This document shows, piece by piece, positions 1 to 5,819 of a stretch of DNA of 5,819 bases. Source of the DNA: Cloacimonetes bacterium UBA5553. GTDB taxonomy: Bacteria > Cloacimonadota > Cloacimonadia > Cloacimonadales > Cloacimonadaceae. Under the pieces are notes generated by a model. That model ran no database searches. It was not told where the DNA came from and was given only the letters and a program-made list of their open reading frames with translations. A program made the position numbers and the translations under genes. Positions within the stretch are counted from its first letter, which is position 1; the number at the start of each line of letters is the position of its first letter. The DNA is taken from NCBI GenBank assembly GCA_002425825.1, contig DIMZ01000079.1:1-5819 (forward strand), read 5' to 3'.

Positions 1-316
1 CACTTTCTACTAATACGCTGCGATTACCAAGACGGTCATAACTATTGCAGTCTAAAACAAACAACAGGTCTGTATCTGGCAAGGGCAAATTGTCCTTCTT
101 ATACACTGCCACGCTACTACCATCCATCAGGAAGGCATAGCGGGAAAGGTCATCGTCATCGGTTAATATGATGCTATCCTTATTCCAGACCGATAGGATG
201 CGCTGTAGAGCCAGAGCCGCACAAAAGCCATCGCCATCGGGATTTACGTGAGTGGTTATAACTATGCTTTGGGCAGATTTGATAAGCTCTATAATGCTAT
301 CAGTGAGACTTAACAC
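1..316 (-). CDS. DHH-family phosphoesterase (NrnA/RecJ-like), N-terminal 105 codons, cut by window edge
   Basis: This is the N-terminal part of a DHH-superfamily phosphoesterase. Members near rbfA are usually NrnA-type enzymes that degrade short oligoribonucleotides and may hydrolyse pAp; that role is inferred from family and position. Motif I is visible as THVNPDGDG (residues 22-30; metal-ligand candidates H23, D27, D29). Motif II is in LLFVLDCNSYDRLG (84-97; D89). The DHH motif and the DHHA1 domain would lie beyond base 1 and cannot be checked. I chose GTG at 316-314 as the start because an in-frame TAG lies three codons upstream and an AAGGA site sits 9 nt before the GTG. The first in-frame ATG is residue 64, inside the domain. 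After motif I the sequence is GFCAALAL rather than the usual NrnA-like A-(L/I)-G-S, so the exact subfamily is uncertain. It follows rbfA in the same direction but behind a terminator. Confidence 0.85.
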   Translation of the reverse strand, partial: MLSLTDSIIELIKSAQSIVITTHVNPDGDGFCAALALQRILSVWNKDSIILTDDDDLSRYAFLMDGSSVAVYKKDNLPLPDTDLLFVLDCNSYDRLGNRSVLVES

Positions 317-325
317 TTTATACTA

Positions 326-330
326 TCCTT
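326..330 (-). promoter_or_regulatory. Ribosome binding site of the DHH phosphoesterase gene
   Basis: AAGGA on the minus strand, 9 nt before the GTG codon at 316. It supports the GTG as the true start, since no ATG is available and an in-frame TAG lies between the site and the start codon. The site falls 13 nt beyond the U-tract of the preceding terminator. Confidence 0.7.
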
Positions 331-343
331 ACATGTAATGATT

Positions 344-368
344 AAAAAAAACGCCACTGAGGGCGTTT
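344..368 (-). terminator. Rho-independent terminator after rbfA
   Basis: Read on the minus strand, AAACGCC (368-362) pairs with GGCGTTT (355-349) around a six-base loop, giving a 7-bp stem. The run of eight T at 351-344 forms the U-tract, part of which pairs in the stem. It begins 45 nt after the rbfA stop codon and closes the rimP-rbfA operon. The DHH gene starts only 28 nt beyond the U-tract, so that gene depends on read-through or on another promoter. On the plus strand only three T follow the stem, so it is not a good terminator in that direction. Confidence 0.85.
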
Positions 369-374
369 ATTATA
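369..374 (-). promoter_or_regulatory. Possible -10 element (TATAAT) just upstream of the terminator
   Basis: A perfect TATAAT hexamer on the minus strand, directly before the terminator stem. No good -35 hexamer lies 16-18 nt upstream (the 17-nt spacing gives AAAGCA) and there is no TGn extension. In AT-rich intergenic DNA it may occur by chance. If used, transcription would start near base 362, inside the terminator stem, and would run into the DHH gene. Confidence 0.25.
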
Positions 375-382
375 GTTATGTC

Positions 383-394
383 GCACAGAAGTGC
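383..394 (-). other. Small hairpin between rbfA and the terminator
   Basis: GCAC (394-391) and GTGC (386-383) on the minus strand form a 4-bp stem around a TTCT loop, upstream of the main terminator. No U-tract follows on the minus strand. On the plus strand five T follow the stem, but no plus-strand gene needs a terminator here. It could help stabilise the 3' end of the operon message, or be chance. Confidence 0.3.
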
Positions 395-412
395 TTTTTA
401 GATAAGGAACTA

Positions 413-886
413 CTATTCGTCTTCGTCCTCATCGTCTTCGAAATCATCATAGTCATCTTCGTCTTCATCGTAATCGAAGTAGTCATCATCATCCAGATAG
501 TCATCGATATCGATATCCGGATCGTAATCGGAATCATCATCGTAATCATCTTTAATGGAGGCGAGTAGAGCATCCATCTTCTCTGCTTTGTCTTCGGTAT
601 CATCGTAGAAGAAGGACAATTCCGGTATGGTTCTCATAAGTTTTGCTCCTGCAATTTGTTTTTTTATAAAGCCCGAGGACTTGATAAGGCATTCTTTAAC
701 CTTGTCGTGTCCGGTAGGATTGTTGTAGTGAGAGAAGTAAACTTTAGCGTAGTGAAGATCTTTTGAGATAATGACATCTGTGATCTGTACCCATTCCAAA
801 GCTGGATCGTTAATCTTTTGGCTTAGGGTTATGTTCAAGAGCTTTTTTAGCTCTTCTTGCAGCCTGGGAATACGAAAAGACTTCAT
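413..886 (-). CDS. rbfA: Ribosome-binding factor A (RbfA) with a long acidic C-terminal tail
   Basis: RbfA binds the immature 30S subunit near the 5' region of 16S rRNA and the decoding site, and assists late maturation and cold adaptation (family knowledge). Residues 1 to about 112 form the KH-type domain. Visible signatures are RIPRLQEELKKLL at the N terminus, INDPAL (25-30), YAKVYFSH (47-54), SSGFIKKQIA (70-79, where E. coli has ASGFIR), and RTIPELSFFYDDT (85-97) followed by the last helix. Residues 113-157 are a low-complexity tail with 32 Asp/Glu in 45 residues by my count, interspersed with Tyr and Phe and without Lys or Arg. The family is usually about 115-135 aa, so the 157-aa length reflects this tail. 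ATG at 886 overlaps the infB stop by ATGA. The upstream ribosome binding site is weak (AAGAAG), so translation is probably coupled to infB. Confidence 0.95.
   Translation of the reverse strand: MKSFRIPRLQEELKKLLNITLSQKINDPALEWVQITDVIISKDLHYAKVYFSHYNNPTGHDKVKECLIKSSGFIKKQIAGAKLMRTIPELSFFYDDTEDKAEKMDALLASIKDDYDDDSDYDPDIDIDDYLDDDDYFDYDEDEDDYDDFEDDEDEDE
416..550 (-). repeat. Low-complexity GAY/GAR codon tract encoding the RbfA acidic tail
   Basis: The tract encodes RbfA residues 113-157 and consists mostly of GAT, GAC and GAA codons with TAT/TAC and a few hydrophobic codons. It is an imperfect period-3 repeat, not exact tandem copies: GAT and GAC are mixed, which suggests selection on the protein rather than a fresh slippage product. 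Because of the composition, the opposite strand and shifted frames also stay open and produce spurious ORFs rich in Ile/Val or in Met/Thr/Ile. Confidence 0.75.
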
Positions 887-3558
887 TGTAGCTTCTTGGC
901 AACCTGTTGAATGGTGAAGGCTTCAATCACGTCACCTTCTTTGATGTCGGAATAGGTGGCGAGAGACAGACCGCAATCGGTTCCGGCGCGGACTTCTTTT
1001 ACATCGTCGGAGTAATGTTTTAGTGAAGACAGGCTATCTTCTACTATCATCACGTCATTTCTATATAGCCTAACCTTGCACTTAGACTGCATAACTCCAC
1101 GATCAACCTGGCAGCCGGCAATGGTGCCGATTTTCTTAATCTTGAATACTTGTTTTACGGTTGCCGAACCGATTACCGTTTCTTCATATTCCGGCTTTAG
1201 CATTCCTTCCAAAGCGTTACGGATATCGTCTATGGCATCGTATATAACTTGATATAGCTTAATTTCCACACCTTCGTCTTCGGCAAGTTTGCGAGCTAAC
1301 TGGCTGGCACGGACATGGAACCCGATAATGATTGCATCGGATGCCGCGGCTAATGAGACATCAGCTTCGTTTATACCGCCAACACTCTTGTGGATTATGT
1401 TTACGCTAACTTCGCTGTTCGAGATCTTTTGGAAAGAATCGGCAATAGCTTCGGCAGAGCCGTCTGTATCAGTTTTTAAGATAACGTTCAGGGCACTAAC
1501 CTGGTCTTCTTTGATGCGCGCGAAGATATTCTGGAGCGAAGACTTGTTTTGGAACTTCTCGCGTTCAAGGCGAATCTGTTGACGCTCGGTACTAATGCTT
1601 CTCGCGGTTTTTTCACTATCCACCTGGTTTAGCATATCACCCGCCTTGGGAGCATCGGATAAGCCATAAACTCTTGCTACGTCCGATGGATGAAGAGTTT
1701 TAATCTCAACCCCACGTTCGTTTTCCATTTTGCGGATGCGGCCATGAACCGCACCACAAACTACTATATCACCGCGATTAAGTGTGCCTTCCTTCACCAA
1801 TACGGTGGCTGCTGCACCCATGCGCGGATCTTTTTGAGATTCTATAACAATAGCTGCACCGGGAACTTCACGCTTAGCTTTCAGCTCTAGCATTTCTGCT
1901 GTAAGCAGGATAACCTCGATAAGGTTCAAGATTCCTTCGCCGGTTACAACAGAGGTTTTGCACCAGGGAATGTCACCGCCATACTGCTCAAGATATACAC
2001 CAAGCTCAAGCAACTGGGCAATGGTTCTATCTACATTAGACTCAGGCAGGTCAATTTTGTTAATAGCAATTATCAGTGATACACCCGCTGCGCGTGCATG
2101 ATCTATGGCTTCCTTGGTTTGGGGCTTTACACCCTCTGTAGCTGCTACAACTAAAACGGCAATATCGGTAACATTGGCACCGCGCGCACGCATGGCTGTA
2201 AAGGCTTCGTGACCGGGAGTGTCTAAGAAAGTAATCTTGTGTTTATTCAGTTCTATCTGGTATGCACCAATGTGCTGTGTAATACCGCCGGACTCACCTG
2301 CTACGATATTAGCATTGCGGATGTAATCCAGAATTGAGGTTTTTCCATGATCTACGTGACCCATAATGGTGACCACAGGAGGACGAGGCTCGTCTTCCAC
2401 ATCGCCAAAAAGCTCGCGTTCCTTGTCCAGAATGTCCACTCCGTATTCGTCCTCAAAGCGGAATTCCACCTTGAATTCATCACATATCATTTCCAATGAA
2501 TCCTTGTCCAGACGTTGGTTCATGGTTACAAGCTGTCCCATCATAAAGAACTTTGAGATAATCTCTGAGGCAGAGACGTTCATTATTTTGGCTAGTTCGC
2601 TAACGGATGTATATTCGCGGATTACAATTTCATTGCCGCGATCGACCACACTTTGGGCTTCTCTGTGGTACTTCTTGCGCTTCGATGTTTTTTGCAGGGT
2701 TTTCTTAATATTTCTGGAGATAGCGGCTTCATCAATCTCAACATGCTCCACAGCTTTCTGCTTAACCTTCTTGGTGCTAGTGATGATGGCTTTTTTATGT
2801 TTACTCTTATCTCCCAGTTCTTCGTGATTTACCTTAACCTTGCCAAATTGCTTTTGTTCAACAGGTTTCTTTATGTCTGTCACCGGTGGTATCACCGGCT
2901 TAGCCACAGGTGGACGCTCAGGACGCTTGTTATAATCCTGTTGGGGACGGCGATTGTCAGTAGGTCTGGATTGGGAACCTGGACGGTGCTGAGATTGTCC
3001 CTGTCTGGGTGGCGTTGCCTGTTGATATGGTGTTCTTACTACAGGTGCAGGCTGCTGCTGTTGATTTCTGGGAGGTGGTGTCGCCTGTTGGTAGGGAACC
3101 CTACGGGGTAAAACTTCATGCTTGGGAGCTTCAGTTTGCTCGGGTTTCTCTTCTTTTGGAGGCTGCGCCACTTCTGCGCCTGTTTGGCTGGTCTTTTCTG
3201 TTTTCACGGCAGACTTTTGCTCTTTAGCTGTGGGCTGGGGAGTTTCCACTTCTTCCACTACAGGCTCTTCTACCACCGGTTCTACAACTATTTCGGCAAA
3301 TGGAGACACAGGTTCGGGCTTTGTTTTTGCCGCCTGACGCATTTCTATCAGGCGTTTGCGATCACGTTCTGCGCGCTTTTCTGCATCTATCTGTTCGTTG
3401 TATTTCATGCGGATTTTTTCCGCAACGTCGGCTTCAATTATGCTCATATGGCTCTTTACGTTCACACCAAGGTCGGCAAGGTGTTTCTTAAGGGCTAATG
3501 TGCTTATTTTCAGCTCTTTGGCAAGTTCGTGAACACGTGTTTGCAAAGCTTCCTCCAC
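883..3558 (-). CDS. infB: Translation initiation factor IF-2
   Basis: IF2 is the GTPase that places initiator tRNA on the 30S subunit and promotes 50S joining in the cytoplasm. The 891-aa protein has an N-terminal IF2_N-type domain (about 7-50), a charged helix (50-75), a disordered linker (about 80-300), a second IF2_N module (about 318-368), the G domain (about 393-560), then beta-barrel domain II, domain III and the fMet-tRNA-binding C domain (about 785-885). G motifs are GHVDHGKT (400-407, G1), the [10 protein letters not shown] region (424-433, G2), DTPGH (446-450, G3) and NKID (500-503, G4). G5 reads SVVTG (536-540) instead of the common SAKTG. The linker has an acidic Val/Glu/Pro part (about 83-145) followed by a basic Gln/Pro/Arg/Lys part. 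The start is GTG at 3558, sharing one base with the ylxQ stop (TAGTG) and preceded by GGAAG sites; family alignment of the N terminus fits it. Confidence 0.98.
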   Translation of the reverse strand: MEEALQTRVHELAKELKISTLALKKHLADLGVNVKSHMSIIEADVAEKIRMKYNEQIDAEKRAERDRKRLIEMRQAAKTKPEPVSPFAEIVVEPVVEEPVVEEVETPQPTAKEQKSAVKTEKTSQTGAEVAQPPKEEKPEQTEAPKHEVLPRRVPYQQATPPPRNQQQQPAPVVRTPYQQATPPRQGQSQHRPGSQSRPTDNRRPQQDYNKRPERPPVAKPVIPPVTDIKKPVEQKQFGKVKVNHEELGDKSKHKKAIITSTKKVKQKAVEHVEIDEAAISRNIKKTLQKTSKRKKYHREAQSVVDRGNEIVIREYTSVSELAKIMNVSASEIISKFFMMGQLVTMNQRLDKDSLEMICDEFKVEFRFEDEYGVDILDKERELFGDVEDEPRPPVVTIMGHVDHGKTSILDYIRNANIVAGESGGITQHIGAYQIELNKHKITFLDTPGHEAFTAMRARGANVTDIAVLVVAATEGVKPQTKEAIDHARAAGVSLIIAINKIDLPESNVDRTIAQLLELGVYLEQYGGDIPWCKTSVVTGEGILNLIEVILLTAEMLELKAKREVPGAAIVIESQKDPRMGAAATVLVKEGTLNRGDIVVCGAVHGRIRKMENERGVEIKTLHPSDVARVYGLSDAPKAGDMLNQVDSEKTARSISTERQQIRLEREKFQNKSSLQNIFARIKEDQVSALNVILKTDTDGSAEAIADSFQKISNSEVSVNIIHKSVGGINEADVSLAAASDAIIIGFHVRASQLARKLAEDEGVEIKLYQVIYDAIDDIRNALEGMLKPEYEETVIGSATVKQVFKIKKIGTIAGCQVDRGVMQSKCKVRLYRNDVMIVEDSLSSLKHYSDDVKEVRAGTDCGLSLATYSDIKEGDVIEAFTIQQVAKKLQ
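3007..3096 (-). repeat. Duplicated PYQQATPP segment in the IF2 linker
   Basis: The octapeptide PYQQATPP occurs twice in the disordered linker of IF2, at residues 155-162 (3096-3073) and 177-184 (3030-3007), 22 residues apart. The preceding residues (RV and RT) are also similar. The DNA copies differ at synonymous sites, so this is an old or selected protein-level repeat, not a recent duplication. A short poly-Gln run (QQQQ, 166-169) lies between the copies. Confidence 0.7.
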
Positions 3559-3872
3559 TATGCTTCCGCCTTCCAGTATTCCAAGATTTTGGCGGCAAAG
3601 TTCTTATCGCTAATCCCAAAGACTCCGGTTATCGGCAAGCCGAGGGCATAGCTTATCTCTTGTTGAGTTCCCGTGATAATAATCTTCACAGGGCTCGGGT
3701 TATTGCTATTAGCTTTTACCAGGTTATTCTGCGTTCTTACGGATGTATCTTCCGCCATAATAATTAACCTGATAACATTATGATTTATTCCTCGCACACA
3801 GGCATCAAGTCCCGGGACTAATTTGCCTGCTTTGCGCGAAAACTGCATTAAGTTTAGAATCCTGCTATTCAT
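3558..3872 (-). CDS. ylxQ: YlxQ-type L7Ae/L30e-family RNA-binding protein
   Basis: This is a small protein of the ribosomal L7Ae/L30e/Gadd45 superfamily, known from the nusA-infB operon of many bacteria. Members bind kink-turn-like RNA; the exact cellular role is not settled. With the start at 3872 it is 104 aa, the usual size. Family features are the N-terminal MNSRILNLMQFSRKAGKLVPG (helix followed by the RKAGKL-x-x-G loop), LIIMAEDTS in the first half, and the ALGLPITGVFGISDKNFA segment near the C terminus. The frame is open further up, to an ATG at 3950, but that extension lies inside ylxR and has no family resemblance. ATG at 3872 overlaps the ylxR stop as ATGA and has GAGG 8 nt upstream, so I prefer it. 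Its TAG stop shares one base with the infB GTG. Confidence 0.88.
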   Translation of the reverse strand: MNSRILNLMQFSRKAGKLVPGLDACVRGINHNVIRLIIMAEDTSVRTQNNLVKANSNNPSPVKIIITGTQQEISYALGLPITGVFGISDKNFAAKILEYWKAEA

Positions 3873-4108
3873 GCCTTTTGCCTCGCAATCCTTTTTTGAT
3901 AACGCTTTCGCCATGCATCCAGCCCGACAAAACAGTCTTGCGTGGGACAAAGGTAATACTTGCGTACGGGCAACACCCGTTGCAAATCAAACACAATTCC
4001 TTCGGTCATGATATAAAAATTCAACAGCCCTTTCTGGTCAACCTTTTTTTTACACACCACGCAGGTGCGAATAGGGGTATGTCCGGCGTGACTGTTTTTA
4101 TTCGGCAT
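3869..4108 (-). CDS. ylxR: YlxR/RnpM-family RNA-binding protein, divergent
   Basis: This small (79 aa) basic protein belongs to the DUF448/YlxR family, renamed RnpM in Bacillus subtilis, where it has been reported to modulate RNase P. Visible features are RTCVVC (14-19) near the N terminus and YLCPTQDC (52-59), which give four Cys (C16, C19, C54, C59). A very basic C terminus follows, RKRYQKRIARQK (67-78). Two conserved spots differ: the GRGAY-like motif before the second Cys pair reads VRKYY (48-52), and the usual Arg in the K-x-L-x-R-x motif is Asn30. The protein may be functional but altered. ATG at 4108 shares one base with the nusA stop (TAATG) and has no strong ribosome binding site, so coupled translation is likely. 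Family assignment rests on the Cys pattern, size and position. Confidence 0.85.
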   Translation of the reverse strand: MPNKNSHAGHTPIRTCVVCKKKVDQKGLLNFYIMTEGIVFDLQRVLPVRKYYLCPTQDCFVGLDAWRKRYQKRIARQKA

Positions 4109-5346
4109 TAGAAATACTTCGCAGCCTCTTTGAGGCGTTCTGCGGTCTTTTGTCCAAGACCGTCAAGGTTACAAAGCTCGTCCACAGATGCCATAAACAC
4201 ATCCTGAACACTGGTATAACCTGCATTACGAAGTGATTCGGCAATCTTAGGTGTAACGCCATCCAACTCGGTAACATGGCTAATCGTGCGGCGTTCTTTG
4301 GCTTGCTTCTCTTCAAATTCAGCTACGGTGTAGATGTCAATTTTCATGCCGGTTAGCTTGGCGGCAAGCTTCACGTTTTTGCCCTGCTTACCAATGGCCA
4401 TCACCTTGTCGGCTTCTTCCACTATTACGCTGGCGGCACGATTACGCTCAATTATAACCCGCTTTACGCCATCCACACCTAAGGCATGCTCTATCATCTT
4501 TTCAATATCTTCACTATGAACCACAATGTCTATCTGCTCGCCATGCAACTCACGACGAATTGAGTCGATACGGGTTCCCTTGGGGCCAACACAGGCTACG
4601 ATGGGATCTATCTTGGGGTCATTGGCTTCCAGTTCAACCTTGGTGCGGATGCCGGGTTCACGAACAATCTTACGAATCTTGAGGCTTTCATTAAATATCT
4701 CTGGGATCTCGGCTTCAAAAAGCTTCTTCACAAATTCCGGATTGGTTCTGGACAGCACCATTGTTACTCCGCCTGAACCGGCGCGGATATTAACTATATA
4801 AGCCTTGATGTTATCACCAACGCGATAGAACTCGTTCTCTATCTGTTCATCCAGGGGTAACAGAGCATCGGTGTAGCCGATATCAACACGATATCCGCCA
4901 TTGTTTTCGTCAATAGCCTTAATCTTGCCGGTAACTATGGTGTGCTTTTGCTTGTTAAAGTCGTTTTGAATCTTTTCATCTTCCAAGCGTCTAATTCTAT
5001 CCTGGATAATCTTCTGAGCGGTTTTCACCAGCTTGGGCTCAAACTCATGCAGAGACATGGTTTTGTCTATAAACTGCCCTAAAACAGCCTTGGGATCGTA
5101 GTCACTACGCGCTTCACCAAGAGACATTTCGCCCAAGCCTTCTTCCACTTCCACCACAACGCAGCGGAACTTGGCTTTTATATTTCCGCTTATCGCATCT
5201 ACATAAACTTGAAGTTCGGCTTCGGGATCGAGTTTCTTTTGCAAGGTTGTAGTAACTGCTTCTACAATTATTTCTTGAATTAAAACAGGATTAAGTTGCT
5301 TGATGGCAGCCAGTTTGGTTAAGGCTTCCAGAATGTTAGCACTCAT
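4108..5346 (-). CDS. nusA: Transcription termination/antitermination factor NusA
   Basis: NusA binds RNA polymerase near the RNA exit channel and modulates pausing, intrinsic termination and antitermination. The 412-aa protein has the N-terminal polymerase-binding domain (about 1-125), an S1 domain (about 135-200, ending in the family-typical LSRTNPEFVKKLFEAEIPEI), and KH1 with REPGIRTKV and VGPKGTRIDSI (about 203-280). KH2 follows with IGKQGKNVKLAAKLTGMKIDI (318-338). Residues 361-412 form a helix-hairpin-helix module (LDGVTPKIAESL and LDGLGQKTAERL). E. coli NusA has two larger C-terminal acidic repeats and B. subtilis NusA ends near KH2, so this is an intermediate form. ATG at 5346 is 2 nt after the rimP stop and has a strong AAGGGGAG site 9 nt upstream. 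Confidence 0.98.
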   Translation of the reverse strand: MSANILEALTKLAAIKQLNPVLIQEIIVEAVTTTLQKKLDPEAELQVYVDAISGNIKAKFRCVVVEVEEGLGEMSLGEARSDYDPKAVLGQFIDKTMSLHEFEPKLVKTAQKIIQDRIRRLEDEKIQNDFNKQKHTIVTGKIKAIDENNGGYRVDIGYTDALLPLDEQIENEFYRVGDNIKAYIVNIRAGSGGVTMVLSRTNPEFVKKLFEAEIPEIFNESLKIRKIVREPGIRTKVELEANDPKIDPIVACVGPKGTRIDSIRRELHGEQIDIVVHSEDIEKMIEHALGVDGVKRVIIERNRAASVIVEEADKVMAIGKQGKNVKLAAKLTGMKIDIYTVAEFEEKQAKERRTISHVTELDGVTPKIAESLRNAGYTSVQDVFMASVDELCNLDGLGQKTAERLKEAAKYF

Positions 5347-5348
5347 TT

Positions 5349-5819
5349 TTAATCTCTCCCCTTGGGAATATCTAAGTAAACGGTTTTGGCGCGGGTGATG
5401 GCCTTTAAGGCAATCTCTATCGCAACTCCGCGGTCATCAAGCACAATGCTGTCTTGATTCACCTCGGTTAACGTACCCATCGTCGATTTTTTCTCTTCGC
5501 CTTCGTGCCATTGAACGGCAACCTTCTCGGTGATGGCACTAACGTAATGGCTTTTCAGCTTTAATGGACGCTCTATTCCGGGAGAGGACACTTCCAGATA
5601 ATAGCGTTCCGGGATAAGGTCGAAGGTTTCCAGTTCGTTGCCCAGGGCACGGCTGAAAGCTGCGCACTCATCTAATAACACTCCACCTATCTTGGTGAGA
5701 TATACGGTAATGATACGCCCTTTCCCAGACATCTTTTCGTCGATGTCGTATATGGCTAAGTGCATATCCTGACATATCTTTTTTGCGATCTCTTCGATCT
5801 GAACCCGGTAGTATTCCAT
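5349..5819 (-). CDS. rimP: Ribosome maturation factor RimP
   Basis: RimP binds the free 30S subunit and is needed for its maturation. The 156-aa protein shows the N-terminal alpha/beta domain (1 to about 85) with the conserved YYLEVSSPGIERPL (73-86) and the LLDECAAFSRALGNELE stretch (48-64), then the SH3-like C domain (about 87-150) ending in AITRAKTVYLDI. The length fits the family (about 150 aa in E. coli). The ATG at 5819 coincides exactly with the window end, so its ribosome binding site and any in-frame upstream extension cannot be seen; the N-terminal helix nevertheless aligns with family starts. It is the first visible gene of the operon. Confidence 0.95.
   Translation of the reverse strand: MEYYRVQIEEIAKKICQDMHLAIYDIDEKMSGKGRIITVYLTKIGGVLLDECAAFSRALGNELETFDLIPERYYLEVSSPGIERPLKLKSHYVSAITEKVAVQWHEGEEKKSTMGTLTEVNQDSIVLDDRGVAIEIALKAITRAKTVYLDIPKGRD
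5356..5363 (-). promoter_or_regulatory. Strong ribosome binding site of nusA
   Basis: AAGGGGAG on the minus strand, 9 nt before the nusA ATG and inside the 3' end of rimP. It is the clearest Shine-Dalgarno sequence of the operon, in contrast to the weak sites before ylxR and rbfA. Confidence 0.75.

Noticed and set aside
383..399. Plus-strand reading of the small hairpin followed by TTTTT as a terminator
   Set aside because: The stem is only 4 bp and there is no plus-strand gene upstream that would need it.
338..568. Plus-strand ORF with a very hydrophobic Ile/Val-rich product resembling a membrane peptide
   Set aside because: It is the complement of the RbfA Asp codon tract: GAT and GAC read as ATC (Ile) and GTC (Val) on the other strand. 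The rbfA frame has clear homology and this ORF has none.
376..603. Minus-strand ORF rich in Met, Thr and Ile overlapping the end of rbfA
   Set aside because: Shifted frame of the same low-complexity tract; it stays open because of the repeated codons, and its product has no recognisable features.
2366..3498. Several overlapping plus-strand ORFs of 70-150 codons opposite infB
   Set aside because: They are antisense shadows of the IF2 linker and G domain, with no family motifs, and they conflict with an unambiguous infB frame.
3873..3950. 26-codon N-terminal extension of YlxQ beginning at ATG 3950
   Set aside because: It lies entirely within ylxR, does not resemble the YlxQ family, and the ATG at 3872 has an ATGA overlap plus a GAGG site.
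4098..4316. 72-codon minus-strand ORF overlapping the end of nusA
   Set aside because: It is out of frame with nusA, whose HhH module is clearly encoded here; no independent support.

Overview
The window is a bacterial chromosomal segment carrying almost the complete, conserved transcription-termination / translation-initiation operon. All genes are on the minus strand, so the transcript runs from base 5819 down to base 1. In transcription order it holds rimP, nusA, ylxR (rnpM), ylxQ (L7Ae/L30e-like), infB, rbfA, a Rho-independent terminator, and the first 105 codons of a DHH-family phosphoesterase cut by the window edge. Every gene is recognised from family motifs in the translations. I see no mobile element, CRISPR array, tRNA or rRNA gene, or convincing plus-strand gene.

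Organism: the gene order is bacterial, and keeping both ylxR and ylxQ between nusA and infB is common in many phyla outside Gammaproteobacteria. Base composition is moderate to slightly AT-rich. IF2 is long (891 aa) with a low-complexity linker. NusA is 412 aa and carries one C-terminal helix-hairpin-helix module. From general feel I would guess an uncultured lineage such as Cloacimonadota, but this is a low-confidence inference that the sequence does not prove.

Layout: 5819-3558 holds rimP-nusA-ylxR-ylxQ, and 3558-413 holds infB-rbfA. The genes are packed with no spacers. rimP/nusA are 2 nt apart, nusA/ylxR share one base (TAATG), ylxR/ylxQ overlap by ATGA, ylxQ/infB share one base (TAGTG, so infB starts with GTG), and infB/rbfA overlap by ATGA. 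This points to one polycistronic message with translational coupling. Bases 412-317 are the only real intergenic stretch. It holds a small hairpin, a TATAAT box, a strong terminator hairpin with eight U, and the ribosome binding site of the next gene. Bases 316-1 hold the start of the DHH gene.

How the genes work together: RimP and RbfA are 30S maturation factors, IF2 positions initiator tRNA and joins the subunits, and NusA controls pausing, termination and antitermination. YlxR/RnpM and YlxQ are small RNA-binding proteins. The operon couples RNA polymerase behaviour to ribosome assembly and initiation.

I found no new multi-gene system. The points worth a second look are a 45-residue, about 70% Asp/Glu tail on RbfA, a YlxR protein that has lost its GRGAY-type motif, a terminator between rbfA and the DHH gene with a TATAAT box placed so that it could bypass it, and an altered G5 motif in IF2.
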